From SAR202 cluster bacterium (lineage in GTDB: Bacteria; Chloroflexota; Dehalococcoidia; UBA6926; VFHL01): DNA of 64,000 bases. Shown in pieces: positions 26,812-34,770 of this stretch. Under the pieces are notes generated by a model. It ran no database searches, was not told the origin of the DNA, and saw only the letters and a list, made by a program, of their open reading frames with translations. The stretch lies in the NCBI GenBank assembly GCA_009392005.1, contig VFHL01000005.1:105619-169618 (forward strand). The letters are read 5' to 3'. Each line of letters starts with the position of its first letter. Positions within the stretch are counted from its first letter, which is position 1. Made by a program: the position numbers and the translations under genes.

Positions 26812-27975
26812 ATGACGATGACTACAGATACCGAGAGTTTAGATCCCTTTGTAGCCGAACTGCGGCGCTGGGTTGATAACGAAGTACTTCCAGTCGTTGA
26901 TGAGTTGGAACATAGTAATACTTTTCCTGACAAGCTCGTTGAAGCGATGCGTGATCTTGGCGTTTTTGAGCTTATGATTCCCAAGGAGTACGGTGGTTTA
27001 GGGGCTAATTACGTAACGTATACAGGTGTAGTAGAAGAGCTTTCGCGTGGTTGGATGAGTCTTGGCGGGATTTTGAATACTCATGTGATCGTAAGTCATA
27101 TGATTTCTAAGTTTGGTACAGAAGATCAAAAACAACGCTATCTGCCACAGATGGCGAAGGTCGAACGCAGAGGGGCATTAACTATCACAGAGCCTAACAC
27201 AGGGAGTGATGTTCAAGCGATTGAGACTTCAGCAGTTTTAAAAGGTGACGAATATGTCATTAATGGCAGTAAATTATATGTGAGTAATGGCAGGAGAGGT
27301 AAGATTTTTGCCCTGCTAGCGAAGACGGATAGAGAGATTGATCCTCGACATCGAGGGATTAGCTGCTTCCTAGTACAGCCGGATTTCCCGGGATTTAATA
27401 TTGTACGAGAGATTGAAAAGTTAGGCTACAAGGGTATAGAGGCTTGTGAGTTACATTTGGATAATTTGCGGGTTCCCGTTGAGAACTTGCTTGGTGGGGT
27501 CGAGGGTCGCGGATTTGTTCATGCCATGAGTGGGTTGGAAGTAGGCCGATTGAATGTAGCCTCCAGAGCGGTCGGTGTTGCTCGCGCAGCATTTGAAGAT
27601 GCGATCAGATATGCCCAGCAGAGGGAAACATTTGGGCAACAAATTGCTCAACATCAGGCAATCCAACTGAAGCTTGGTGAGATGGGAACTGATATTCAAG
27701 CAGCACGTTTACTTACACGTTGGGCGGCTGGGCAAAAGGATGTTAAGGACCGATCGGATATGGAAGTTGGTATGGCAAAACTGTTTGCGACAGAGGTTGC
27801 AGGTCGCGCCGCACTGGAGTCGATGAGAATTCATGGCGGCATAGGTTATACAAAAGAGATGCGGGTTGAGCGTTACTATCGCGATGTGCCATTCATGATG
27901 GTTGGCGAAGGAACAAATGAGATACAGAAGACTGTGATTGCACGGAATCTGCTTGACCGATATCGAATCGATTAG
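26812..27975 (+). CDS. Acyl-CoA dehydrogenase
   Basis: This FAD flavoprotein introduces an alpha,beta double bond in an acyl-CoA. The 387-residue protein has the family signatures ALTITEPNTGSD (FAD/substrate loop), the central beta domain, RLNVASRAVGVARAAFEDAIRYAQQRETFG and IHGGIGYTKEM. The catalytic glutamate lies in the C-terminal MVGEGTNEIQ. Length is that of ordinary acyl-CoA dehydrogenases. It lacks the insert of methylsuccinyl-CoA dehydrogenase (about 550 residues), so I do not call it Mcd. The Mtb Rv2498c-Rv2504c leucine/itaconate locus also pairs such an enzyme with CitE and MaoC proteins. The acyl substrate here is unknown. It starts 113 bases after the ferredoxin gene, behind GAAAGG. 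Confidence 0.88.
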   Translation: MTMTTDTESLDPFVAELRRWVDNEVLPVVDELEHSNTFPDKLVEAMRDLGVFELMIPKEYGGLGANYVTYTGVVEELSRGWMSLGGILNTHVIVSHMISKFGTEDQKQRYLPQMAKVERRGALTITEPNTGSDVQAIETSAVLKGDEYVINGSKLYVSNGRRGKIFALLAKTDREIDPRHRGISCFLVQPDFPGFNIVREIEKLGYKGIEACELHLDNLRVPVENLLGGVEGRGFVHAMSGLEVGRLNVASRAVGVARAAFEDAIRYAQQRETFGQQIAQHQAIQLKLGEMGTDIQAARLLTRWAAGQKDVKDRSDMEVGMAKLFATEVAGRAALESMRIHGGIGYTKEMRVERYYRDVPFMMVGEGTNEIQKTVIARNLLDRYRID

Positions 27976-28011
27976 ACTGTTTCTTGATTTCAACGCAGGG
28001 GGGTATGCGTA

Positions 28012-28473
28012 ATGCAATTTGGGCGCTATTTTGATGAATTTGAAAAAGGGGATATTTATAAGCATTGGCCGGGCCGCACAATAACCGAATCTGATGATGT
28101 GCTGTTCTGCATGCTAACAATGAATCACCATCCTCTGCACATAGACAAAAATTATGCTGAAGGAACACAATTCAAACAAAACGTAGTAGTAGGAAACCTT
28201 GTTATGGATATCGCTTTCGGGATGAGCGTAGAAGATGTTTCAGGTAAAGCCATAGCAAATTTAAGCATCGACGAAGTGAAATTCCACAAACCCACTTTCC
28301 ACGGAGACACTATATACGCCGAAACTGAAGTCCTATCTGTTCAGGAGACAAGTAAGCCAGATCGAGGCGTAGTTACAGTGGAAACAAGAGCGACTAACCA
28401 AAGAGAAGAAATGGTGATGTCTTTCAAAAGAAGTGTTTTGGTTCCTAGAGCGCCTGAAGAACAGCAAGAATAG
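28012..28473 (+). CDS. MaoC-family hydratase, itaconyl-CoA / mesaconyl-C4-CoA hydratase type
   Basis: A 153-residue single hot-dog protein. The motifs HWPGRTITESDDVLFCMLTMN, HPLHIDKNYAEGTQF (active-site D/H region) and VKFHKPTFHGDTIYAETEV, and the end KRSVLVPRAP, are characteristic of the MaoC subgroup that includes Mtb Rv2499c and bacterial itaconyl-CoA hydratases. Those enzymes give (S)-citramalyl-CoA, the substrate of CitE-type lyases such as the first gene of this block. In the 3-hydroxypropionate bi-cycle the analogous mesaconyl-C4-CoA hydratase also precedes citramalyl-CoA cleavage. The strong ribosome site AGGGGGG lies eight bases before the ATG. Assignment to this subgroup rests on motif memory and should be checked by phylogeny. 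Confidence 0.8.
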   Translation: MQFGRYFDEFEKGDIYKHWPGRTITESDDVLFCMLTMNHHPLHIDKNYAEGTQFKQNVVVGNLVMDIAFGMSVEDVSGKAIANLSIDEVKFHKPTFHGDTIYAETEVLSVQETSKPDRGVVTVETRATNQREEMVMSFKRSVLVPRAPEEQQE

Positions 28474-28522
28474 TTGGGTAGAATGATGCGCAGCTCAATG
28501 CGGCTTGAATTTGGAGGTAGTG

Positions 28523-30181
28523 ATGGATTCCAGTAATAACCAGTCATTAGAAAAAGATTTTGCTGAATGGACTGAGAAGAACGCGAAAGCTCGCGAGCGA
28601 TCAGAGAATTTCGCGACAAGCTCTCTTCCTGTCAAGAACTTATATACCCCGCTTGACGTGCAGGAGAGCTCTTATTCTGATGATGTCGGATTTCCTGGTG
28701 AATATCCTTACACCCGTGGTGTCCAGCCTAATATGTATCGGGGACGCCATTGGACGATGCGTCAATATGCAGGTTTCGGAACGCCTGCAGAAAGCAATGA
28801 GAGGTTCAAGTACCTCCTTGGAGAAGGACAAACGGGTTTGTCTGTTGCTTTTGATTTACCTACCCAGATCGGATTCGATTCTGATGATTCCCAAGCAAAA
28901 GGTGAAGTTGGTAAAGTTGGCGTTGCTATTGATTCGCTTCGTGATATGGAGATCATGTTTGATGGTATACCACTTGATCAAGTAAGCACTTCAATGACGA
29001 TTAACGCGCCTGCAGCTGTTCTATTGGGGATGTATGCAGTTGTAGCAGAAAAACAGGGTGTTGAGATAGAAAAAATCCAAGGCACGGTTCAAAATGATGT
29101 TTTGAAGGAATATGTCGCGCGTGGAACCTACATATACCCTCCGGGACCATCTTTGAGGTTAGCAGCTGATTTGGTGGGGTGGTCTGCAAAAACAGCTCCA
29201 AGGTTTAACAGTATCAGTATTAGTGGTTATCATATTCGTGACGCAGGATCATCCGCTGTACAGGAAATAGCGTTTACGTTCGCCAATGCCATTGCCTATT
29301 GTGAGGCATTTGTTGAGCGAGGGATTGAACCTGATAGTTTTGGACCAAGAATTTCTTGGATTTTTAATACACACAATAATTTTTTTGAAGAAGTTGCTAA
29401 ATATCGGGTTCTTCGTCGCATGTGGGCGAGAATTATGAAAGATCAATTTGGGGCAACGAATCCACGATCATGGGCTCTTCGTACTCACACCCAAACGGGG
29501 GGATCAACGCTAACTGCTCAGCAGCCAATCAACAATATCACCCGAGCGGCTTACCAAGCGATGGCGGCGGTTATGGGTGGTGTTCAAAGTATGGCCCTTT
29601 CTTGTTATGACGAGGCGCTTGCTATTCCGACTGAGGAAGCGCAAAGGATTGCCTTGCGGACTCAGCAAGTGTTGGCGCATGAGACAGGAATTACAGATAC
29701 TGTTGATCCGCTGGCCGGTTCATATTACGTTGAATCACTTACGGATCAGCTTGAAGAGGACGCTCTTTCATACATGCGTTCAATAGAAGATTTGGGTGGC
29801 GCAGTGTCTGCGATTGAGTCCGGATATATGCAGAAAGAAATTGCGGATAGTTCTTTTGGGTACCAGCGTCGGATTGAAAATGGGGAACAAACTATCGTTG
29901 GTGTAAATGATTTTACCGTTGAGGAGGAGCTATCACCAAGTATTTTTAGGGTGCAGCCGTATGTTGTCCAAGCCCAAGAGGAAAGTCTTCGCTCCGTTAG
30001 GGATGTACGAGATGGCGATGCTGTCAATTCTGCTTTAACACGTTTGCGTGAAGTTGCTCAAGGTGATGGTGATTTAATGGAGCCAATCATGGATTCGATT
30101 CGGGCGTACGCAACGATTGGAGAAATTTGCGGAGTTATGAAGGATGTTTTTGGCGGTTACGAAGCATCAACAGCACTTTGA
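28523..30181 (+). CDS. mutA: Methylmalonyl-CoA mutase, catalytic (alpha) subunit without B12 domain
   Basis: A 552-residue acyl-CoA mutase TIM-barrel subunit that needs a separate cobalamin-binding subunit to interconvert (R)-methylmalonyl-CoA and succinyl-CoA. Key residues are conserved: the R and Y of RGRHWTMRQYAGFG (Arg82 and Tyr89 in the Propionibacterium numbering), QND in GTVQNDVLKEY, the Arg207 equivalent in VARGTYIYPP and the His of SGYHIRDAG. Having both Tyr89 and Arg207 equivalents favours methylmalonyl-CoA over isobutyryl-CoA mutase. The C-terminal B12 domain is missing, and no small-subunit gene lies in the window. I moved the start six codons in from the TTG, because GGAGGT lies four bases before the ATG at 28523. 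Confidence 0.9.
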   Translation: MDSSNNQSLEKDFAEWTEKNAKARERSENFATSSLPVKNLYTPLDVQESSYSDDVGFPGEYPYTRGVQPNMYRGRHWTMRQYAGFGTPAESNERFKYLLGEGQTGLSVAFDLPTQIGFDSDDSQAKGEVGKVGVAIDSLRDMEIMFDGIPLDQVSTSMTINAPAAVLLGMYAVVAEKQGVEIEKIQGTVQNDVLKEYVARGTYIYPPGPSLRLAADLVGWSAKTAPRFNSISISGYHIRDAGSSAVQEIAFTFANAIAYCEAFVERGIEPDSFGPRISWIFNTHNNFFEEVAKYRVLRRMWARIMKDQFGATNPRSWALRTHTQTGGSTLTAQQPINNITRAAYQAMAAVMGGVQSMALSCYDEALAIPTEEAQRIALRTQQVLAHETGITDTVDPLAGSYYVESLTDQLEEDALSYMRSIEDLGGAVSAIESGYMQKEIADSSFGYQRRIENGEQTIVGVNDFTVEEELSPSIFRVQPYVVQAQEESLRSVRDVRDGDAVNSALTRLREVAQGDGDLMEPIMDSIRAYATIGEICGVMKDVFGGYEASTAL

Positions 30182-30206
30182 CGCAGGATTTTGAGGGAGA
30201 AGACCG

Positions 30207-30953
30207 ATGACTGGAATACTGGATGGCCAAATAGCTTTGGTTACCGGGTCGTCCCGTGGCATTGGCAGGGCAACGGCTCTAGAGCTCGCCCATCACGGAG
30301 CAGATATTGGCCTCAATTATGTTCATGATGAGGCAGCAGCGGAATCAGTTGCTAGCGAAATCACATCACAAGGCCAAAAAGCAATTGTTATTCAAGCTGA
30401 TATTTCTGATCCCAAACAAGCTACATACTTAGTTGAGGAAACCCATCGGCAATTGGGTGGTCTGGATATATTAGTAAACAACGCTGGGATAGCGCGTGAT
30501 CGCAGTGTTAGAAACATGAGTATTGATGAGTGGCAGGATGTCGTTGACACAGACTTAAATGGGGTTTTTTATTGCACTCGAACCGCGCTCCAGTTCATGA
30601 CGGAGACTGGTGGTGGGCATATCGTTTGTGTTAGCTCAGTAGTTGCACAAACCGGGAATTATGGTCAGGCAAACTATGCTGCAGCGAAAGCGGGTGTGAT
30701 AGCATTCGCGAAATCTGTTGCATTGGAGGTTGCCCAGTTTGATATACGGGTAAATGTTGTTGCGCCAGGTTTTGTCCTCACGGATATGGCTGAAGGATTA
30801 CCAGATGATGTGAAGGTCAATGTCCTTGATCGTATCCCACTTACCCGGTATGGTTTACCCGAAAACATTGCAAGTACGGTGCGGTTTCTAGTTACAGAGG
30901 GTGAATTTATAACAGGTGCAGTTTTCAATGTAAATGGTGGCATGTATATGTAA
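30207..30953 (+). CDS. SDR-family 3-oxoacyl-(ACP/CoA) reductase, first copy
   Basis: A classical short-chain dehydrogenase of 248 residues. It has the NADP-binding TGSSRGIGR, NNAG in ILVNNAGIARD, the catalytic serine and Y-x3-K in SSVVAQTGNYGQANYAAAKAG, and a FabG/PhaB-like end (FNVNGGMYM). FabG (fatty-acid synthesis) and PhaB (acetoacetyl-CoA reductase) cannot be separated by motifs. With a thiolase two genes on, an acetoacetyl-CoA or 3-hydroxyacyl-CoA role is plausible. It starts behind GAGGGAG, 25 bases after mutA, and is followed by a paralogue. Confidence 0.85.
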   Translation: MTGILDGQIALVTGSSRGIGRATALELAHHGADIGLNYVHDEAAAESVASEITSQGQKAIVIQADISDPKQATYLVEETHRQLGGLDILVNNAGIARDRSVRNMSIDEWQDVVDTDLNGVFYCTRTALQFMTETGGGHIVCVSSVVAQTGNYGQANYAAAKAGVIAFAKSVALEVAQFDIRVNVVAPGFVLTDMAEGLPDDVKVNVLDRIPLTRYGLPENIASTVRFLVTEGEFITGAVFNVNGGMYM

Positions 30954-31006
30954 TGTTGGAATTAGTGTGAGTTAGTTTAGTAAAGATTCGAAAGGGAGGG
31001 ATTTTT

Positions 31007-31756
31007 ATGGCAGGGACTCTTGATGGGCAAGTAGCGTTAGTGACAGGTGGATCACGAGGCATTGGCCGAGCGATCAGTTTAGAGTTGGCGAGTCATGGGG
31101 CGACTGTGGCTGTTAATTATCAGCAGAATAAGGATGCTGCTGAGGCGGTTGTAGGCGAGATCAAAGCTGCGGGTGGCAATGCTCAAGCGTTTCAGGGAGA
31201 TCAATCAAATCCAGATGAAACCGAAGCAATGACCAACAAGGTTTTGGAGGAATTAGGACCCGTCCAGATTTTGATCAACAATGCTGGAACCACCGCAGAT
31301 CGTACTTTGGCACGTATGAGCGCAGACGAGTGGAACAAAGTTATAGACACGAATGTAAACGGACTCTTCCATGTAACAAGTAATTTGTGGACGAAGATGG
31401 GTGAGGCTGGTGGTGGCCATGTTGTTTGTATCAGTTCTATCGTTGGTGAAACAGGGCGTCTCGGTCTTGTGAATTACGCAACATCCAAAGCCGCTGCAAT
31501 TGGATTCGTACGTGCAGCAGCAAGGGAGGGTGCACGATTCAACATTCACGTTAATGGAGTAGCACCAGGATTTATCACGACTGATATGATTGGCGGCCTC
31601 AATGAAGAACAGTTGGAAGGCTTAGCGAAAGAGACAGTTCTTGGACGTCTTGGCAAGCCTGAAGAAATAGCAAGTATGGTACGTTTCATTGTTACTGAGG
31701 GAACATACATTACTGGGCAAATCTTTAATGTTAATGGTGGAATGTTCATCGGGTAG
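31007..31756 (+). CDS. SDR-family 3-oxoacyl-(ACP/CoA) reductase, second copy
   Basis: The 249-residue paralogue of the preceding gene has TGGSRGIGR, NNAGTTADRT, catalytic SSIVGETGRLGLVNYATSKAA and the end FNVNGGMFIG. The pair is clearly divergent, so the duplication is not recent. The two copies may differ in substrate stereochemistry or chain type. It has its own strong AAAGGGAGGG ribosome site. A thiolase follows 36 bases later, the PhaA-PhaB-like order reversed. The function beyond 3-oxoacyl/3-hydroxyacyl chemistry is not determined. Confidence 0.85.
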   Translation: MAGTLDGQVALVTGGSRGIGRAISLELASHGATVAVNYQQNKDAAEAVVGEIKAAGGNAQAFQGDQSNPDETEAMTNKVLEELGPVQILINNAGTTADRTLARMSADEWNKVIDTNVNGLFHVTSNLWTKMGEAGGGHVVCISSIVGETGRLGLVNYATSKAAAIGFVRAAAREGARFNIHVNGVAPGFITTDMIGGLNEEQLEGLAKETVLGRLGKPEEIASMVRFIVTEGTYITGQIFNVNGGMFIG

Positions 31757-31792
31757 CACAGAATTTTAATCAGAAAAAATAGGGGAAATACT

Positions 31793-32977
31793 ATGAGTGA
31801 CGCAGTAATTGTGAGTGCGGTGCGGACCGCTATTGGTTCTATGGGCGGAGGCCTATCGACCTTGTCTGCACCCAATTTGGGAGCGATCACTATCCAAGAA
31901 GCGATGAAGCGTTCAGGGATTTCACAGGATGTTCTCCCGGACGAGGTTTTGATGGGCAATGTAGTACAGGCAGGCGTTGGTCAAAATCCGGCGCGTCAGG
32001 CGTCAATAGCTGCGGATATCCCGGTAGAAGTACCGTCAATGACAGTCAACAAAGTATGCGGTTCGGGTTTAAAGACCATAAATTTAGCTGCGCAAGCTAT
32101 TAGAGCTGGCGATGCTGATTATATGATTGCGGGCGGTATGGAGAACATGAGTGCGGGTCCGTATCTCTTGCAAAATGGGCGATATGGATATCGCCTTGGT
32201 AATAGCGAACTGGTTGACTCCACTGTCCATGATGGGCTTTGGTGTGCAATGGAAGATTGCCATATGGGCATTACAGCAGAGAATGTTTCCGCTGAATGGG
32301 GCGTTGATCGAAATGATATGGATGAGTACTCAGGGGAATCTCAGCGTCGGGCCAAAGTGGCAATGGATGCTGGCAAATTTAAAGATGAGATTGTTCCGGT
32401 ATCAATTCCACAAAGGCGGGGTGATCCGACTGTAGTGGATACTGATGAATACCCTCGACCGCAATCTGATGCTGAGGCTCTCGGGCGCCTAAGGCCTGCG
32501 TTCAAAGGCGACGGAACGGTTACTGCTGGAAATGCATCGGGTATAAATGATGGAGCGGGGGCCACGGTTGTAGTTTCAGAAGAATTTGCAAAGGAGCATG
32601 GTTTAAAGCCTTTAGCGAAGATAAGGTCTTATGCCTCAATTGGGGTTGATCCTAGAGTTATGGGTATTGGTCCAATTGGAGCCATAAACAGAGCTTTAGA
32701 CAAGGCATCACTCAGTATACAAGACATGGATCTCATGGAAGTAAACGAGGCTTTTGCTGCCCAAACTCTCGCAGTTGGTCGGGAGCTAAATTGGGATTGG
32801 GATAAGGTTAATGTTAACGGTGGAGCAATTGCACTTGGTCATCCAATTGGAGCTAGCGGAACACGGATATTGATCACGCTTCTTTATGAAATGCAAAAGC
32901 AGGGTGTTCAATTTGGTCTCGCAAGCCTGTGTATTGGTGGAGGCCTCGGGATAGCAACTGTTGTCGAATCTGTATAA
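31793..32977 (+). CDS. Acetyl-CoA C-acyltransferase (thiolase)
   Basis: A 394-residue thiolase with all catalytic motifs: nucleophilic cysteine in [15 protein letters not shown] (about residue 89), histidine in [17 protein letters not shown] and the second cysteine in [12 protein letters not shown]. The biosynthetic-type length and sequence suggest acetoacetyl-CoA formation or cleavage. As the last gene of the block it could release or condense acetyl-CoA produced by the lyases. It has a GGGG-rich ribosome site before ATG at 31793. A long inverted repeat lies 63 bases downstream. Confidence 0.9.
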   Translation: MSDAVIVSAVRTAIGSMGGGLSTLSAPNLGAITIQEAMKRSGISQDVLPDEVLMGNVVQAGVGQNPARQASIAADIPVEVPSMTVNKVCGSGLKTINLAAQAIRAGDADYMIAGGMENMSAGPYLLQNGRYGYRLGNSELVDSTVHDGLWCAMEDCHMGITAENVSAEWGVDRNDMDEYSGESQRRAKVAMDAGKFKDEIVPVSIPQRRGDPTVVDTDEYPRPQSDAEALGRLRPAFKGDGTVTAGNASGINDGAGATVVVSEEFAKEHGLKPLAKIRSYASIGVDPRVMGIGPIGAINRALDKASLSIQDMDLMEVNEAFAAQTLAVGRELNWDWDKVNVNGGAIALGHPIGASGTRILITLLYEMQKQGVQFGLASLCIGGGLGIATVVESV

Positions 32978-33040
32978 GCAACAGATATAGTGGGAAACCT
33001 GTCCTATTTGTGGAGACACACATTTAGGTTAAGGCAATTT

Positions 33041-33089
33041 CGATGGAGAAGTCCCTGATTTGTTTAACAATGAAGGTGCTTCTCCATCG
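33041..33089. repeat. 11-bp perfect inverted repeat after the thiolase gene
   Basis: CGATGGAGAAG (33041-33051) and CTTCTCCATCG (33079-33089) are exact complements separated by 27 bases. There is no T tract on either side, so it is not a standard intrinsic terminator. It marks the boundary between the CoA-ester block and the respiratory block and could end or stabilise transcripts, or bind a regulator. Confidence 0.5.
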
Positions 33090-33154
33090 TGTAAAAGATT
33101 AGTCAAGCGTTAAGTTGACCAGCGCTAAAATCCTCAAGCCAGTGGCGCTTTTGG

Positions 33155-33433
33155 ATGTTTTTCTTAATGAGGAGGACTTTGGCAATCGATTCTTTGAGTA
33201 TGTGGTTACAAAGTCCATCGTTTCTCACGATTCTTTTCTTGTTTTCTGTCATTCTGCTCATGTGTGCTGAAATTGGATTGTTGGTTCACATGGTTCGCCA
33301 AGCGAGAGAAACGTACAAAAATGACAGTTTCGGTCGAAGCGGCAGGATTTCGGAAGTGGCGTGGGTTCTTTTGCCCATCTTTATGCTTTTAGGGTTGGCA
33401 TATTTTGCGTGGATTGCGATTTCAAACCGGTAA
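33155..33433 (+). CDS. Small two-TM protein resembling the CoxII membrane hairpin
   Basis: A 92-residue protein with two hydrophobic helices (around residues 22-45 and 68-88) joined by a short polar loop. The loop and second helix (RISEVAWVLLPIFMLLGLAYFAW) resemble the start of the second helix of cytochrome oxidase subunit II (MEIAWTIAPALLL). No copper-binding domain follows. It lies just upstream of coxB, on the other side of the likely cox promoter, so it may be a truncated subunit II relative or an oxidase accessory protein. The exact start is uncertain: ATG at 33155, ATG at 33167 or a later codon after the AGGAGG at 33171. Confidence 0.6.
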   Translation: MFFLMRRTLAIDSLSMWLQSPSFLTILFLFSVILLMCAEIGLLVHMVRQARETYKNDSFGRSGRISEVAWVLLPIFMLLGLAYFAWIAISNR

Positions 33434-33468
33434 GAAATCCACAAATATGTGTAATTCGTCACAAGTTG

Positions 33469-33498
33469 TTGACGCCTATGTGCAGGCACATTTATAAT
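33469..33498 (+). promoter_or_regulatory. Strong sigma70-type promoter for the cytochrome oxidase genes
   Basis: TTGACG (33469-33474, five of six consensus matches) and TATAAT (33493-33498, perfect) are separated by 18 bases. This is the best promoter match I found in the window. A start near 33505 leaves a leader of about 130 bases before the preferred coxB ATG, containing no obvious gene. Confidence 0.62.
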
Positions 33499-33634
33499 CG
33501 CGTTGCGTGGAATGCTAGGAAGTGGTGTCTATTCCAAAAGTTTGGCACCTATTAAGCACTTGAAAGTGTGTCGGATTAGAATCGAAGACACCCTTTGTGA
33601 TATTTGGAATATTTTAATTAAGAGAAGGATGAGT

Positions 33635-34687
33635 ATGAGTCGTCGGTTACTTTTGATAGTTGGCTTGTCGTTGTTGATGACGGCGATATCCTGTACACCA
33701 TCCCACCCCCAATCTACTTTTGATGTAACGGGTCCCATAGCAAGTGGCCAGCGTGATCTTTTCAGTTTGATGTTCTGGCTGGCAGCTGTTGTTTTTGTTC
33801 TTGTTGAAGGAATATTTATATACGTCATTTTCCGTTATCGGAGAAAAGGCAACGAAATGCCTGCACAGCATCACGGTAACACTCGCATGGAAATTGCATG
33901 GACAATTGCACCAGCGCTGCTTCTTGTGGTCGTGATGGTGCCAACCATCCAGAAAATATTTGAGAATGCCTCTCCACCTGATAATAGCTACGAGATTGCA
34001 GTGATTGGCCATCAGTGGTGGTGGGAATTTGAGTATCTTGACTGTGGGCCTGTTGATTGTGCCGGCCTAGTTACTGCCAACGAATTACACATACCTGCCG
34101 GGCAGCCAGTTAATTTCACTCTCGTATCCGAGGACGTGATTCATGCGTTTTGGGTACCTAAAATTGGTGGAAAGAGAGATGCGTTGCCAGTACCGAAAAA
34201 TAGTGATGGCAAGCTTGATCTTGTTCATCAGCGTGCCAATCAGTTGTGGCTTCAGGGAGATGTTCCCGGCGAATACTATGGCCAATGCGCTGAGCTTTGT
34301 GGAGTGTCTCATGCCAATATGCGGTTACGGGTTCATGTGGATGAGCCTGACACTTTTGCGCAGTGGGTTTCGAATCAAAAATCTCCGAATTCTTTGCCGT
34401 CGAGCACTAACCCCGGGTATGAAAAATTAACAACATTGTGCGCGGCCTGCCACGCAATTACGGGAACTACCCTTACTGGGGTGATTGGCCCTGACCTGTC
34501 TCATTACGGCAATCGTGGGACTTTGGCTTCAGCAATGTTTGATAACACCCCTGAGAATCTAAAAGAATGGCTTAGGGATCCGGGTGGGATGAAACCTGGG
34601 AATATCATGGCGGGATCGGTTAAACCTGGAACACTTTCAGAAGAAGAAATAGAGGCCCTTGCGGATTACCTGTTAGGTTTGCGCTAG
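33635..34687 (+). CDS. coxB: Cytochrome c oxidase subunit II with fused cytochrome c domain (caa3 type), lipoprotein
   Basis: Subunit II accepts electrons at the CuA site and passes them to subunit I. From the ATG at 33635 (after AGAAGG) the 350-residue protein begins with a lipoprotein signal ending AISC (lipid attachment cysteine). Two TM helices, HQWWWEFEY and the CuA ligands H in VIHAFWVPK and CAELCGVSHANM follow. A C-terminal class I cytochrome c domain has haem site CAACH and a likely axial Met in NIMAGSVKPG. The covalently attached haem domain defines a caa3-type enzyme. The 44 extra N-terminal residues in the ORF track overlap the promoter and leader and are rejected. Confidence 0.94.
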   Translation: MSRRLLLIVGLSLLMTAISCTPSHPQSTFDVTGPIASGQRDLFSLMFWLAAVVFVLVEGIFIYVIFRYRRKGNEMPAQHHGNTRMEIAWTIAPALLLVVVMVPTIQKIFENASPPDNSYEIAVIGHQWWWEFEYLDCGPVDCAGLVTANELHIPAGQPVNFTLVSEDVIHAFWVPKIGGKRDALPVPKNSDGKLDLVHQRANQLWLQGDVPGEYYGQCAELCGVSHANMRLRVHVDEPDTFAQWVSNQKSPNSLPSSTNPGYEKLTTLCAACHAITGTTLTGVIGPDLSHYGNRGTLASAMFDNTPENLKEWLRDPGGMKPGNIMAGSVKPGTLSEEEIEALADYLLGLR

Positions 34688-34770
34688 TTTAATTGAACAG
34701 ATCGTATAATAAGTAAATAGGCAGAACGCTTTTAGCGGTACTGCTTTAGGAATGATACGGAGGATACTAG

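Noticed and set aside
22419-32977. Complete ethylmalonyl-CoA pathway cluster
   Set aside because: There is no crotonyl-CoA carboxylase/reductase or crotonase. The mutase lacks the fused B12 domain typical of ethylmalonyl-CoA mutase, and the acyl-CoA dehydrogenase is too short for methylsuccinyl-CoA dehydrogenase.
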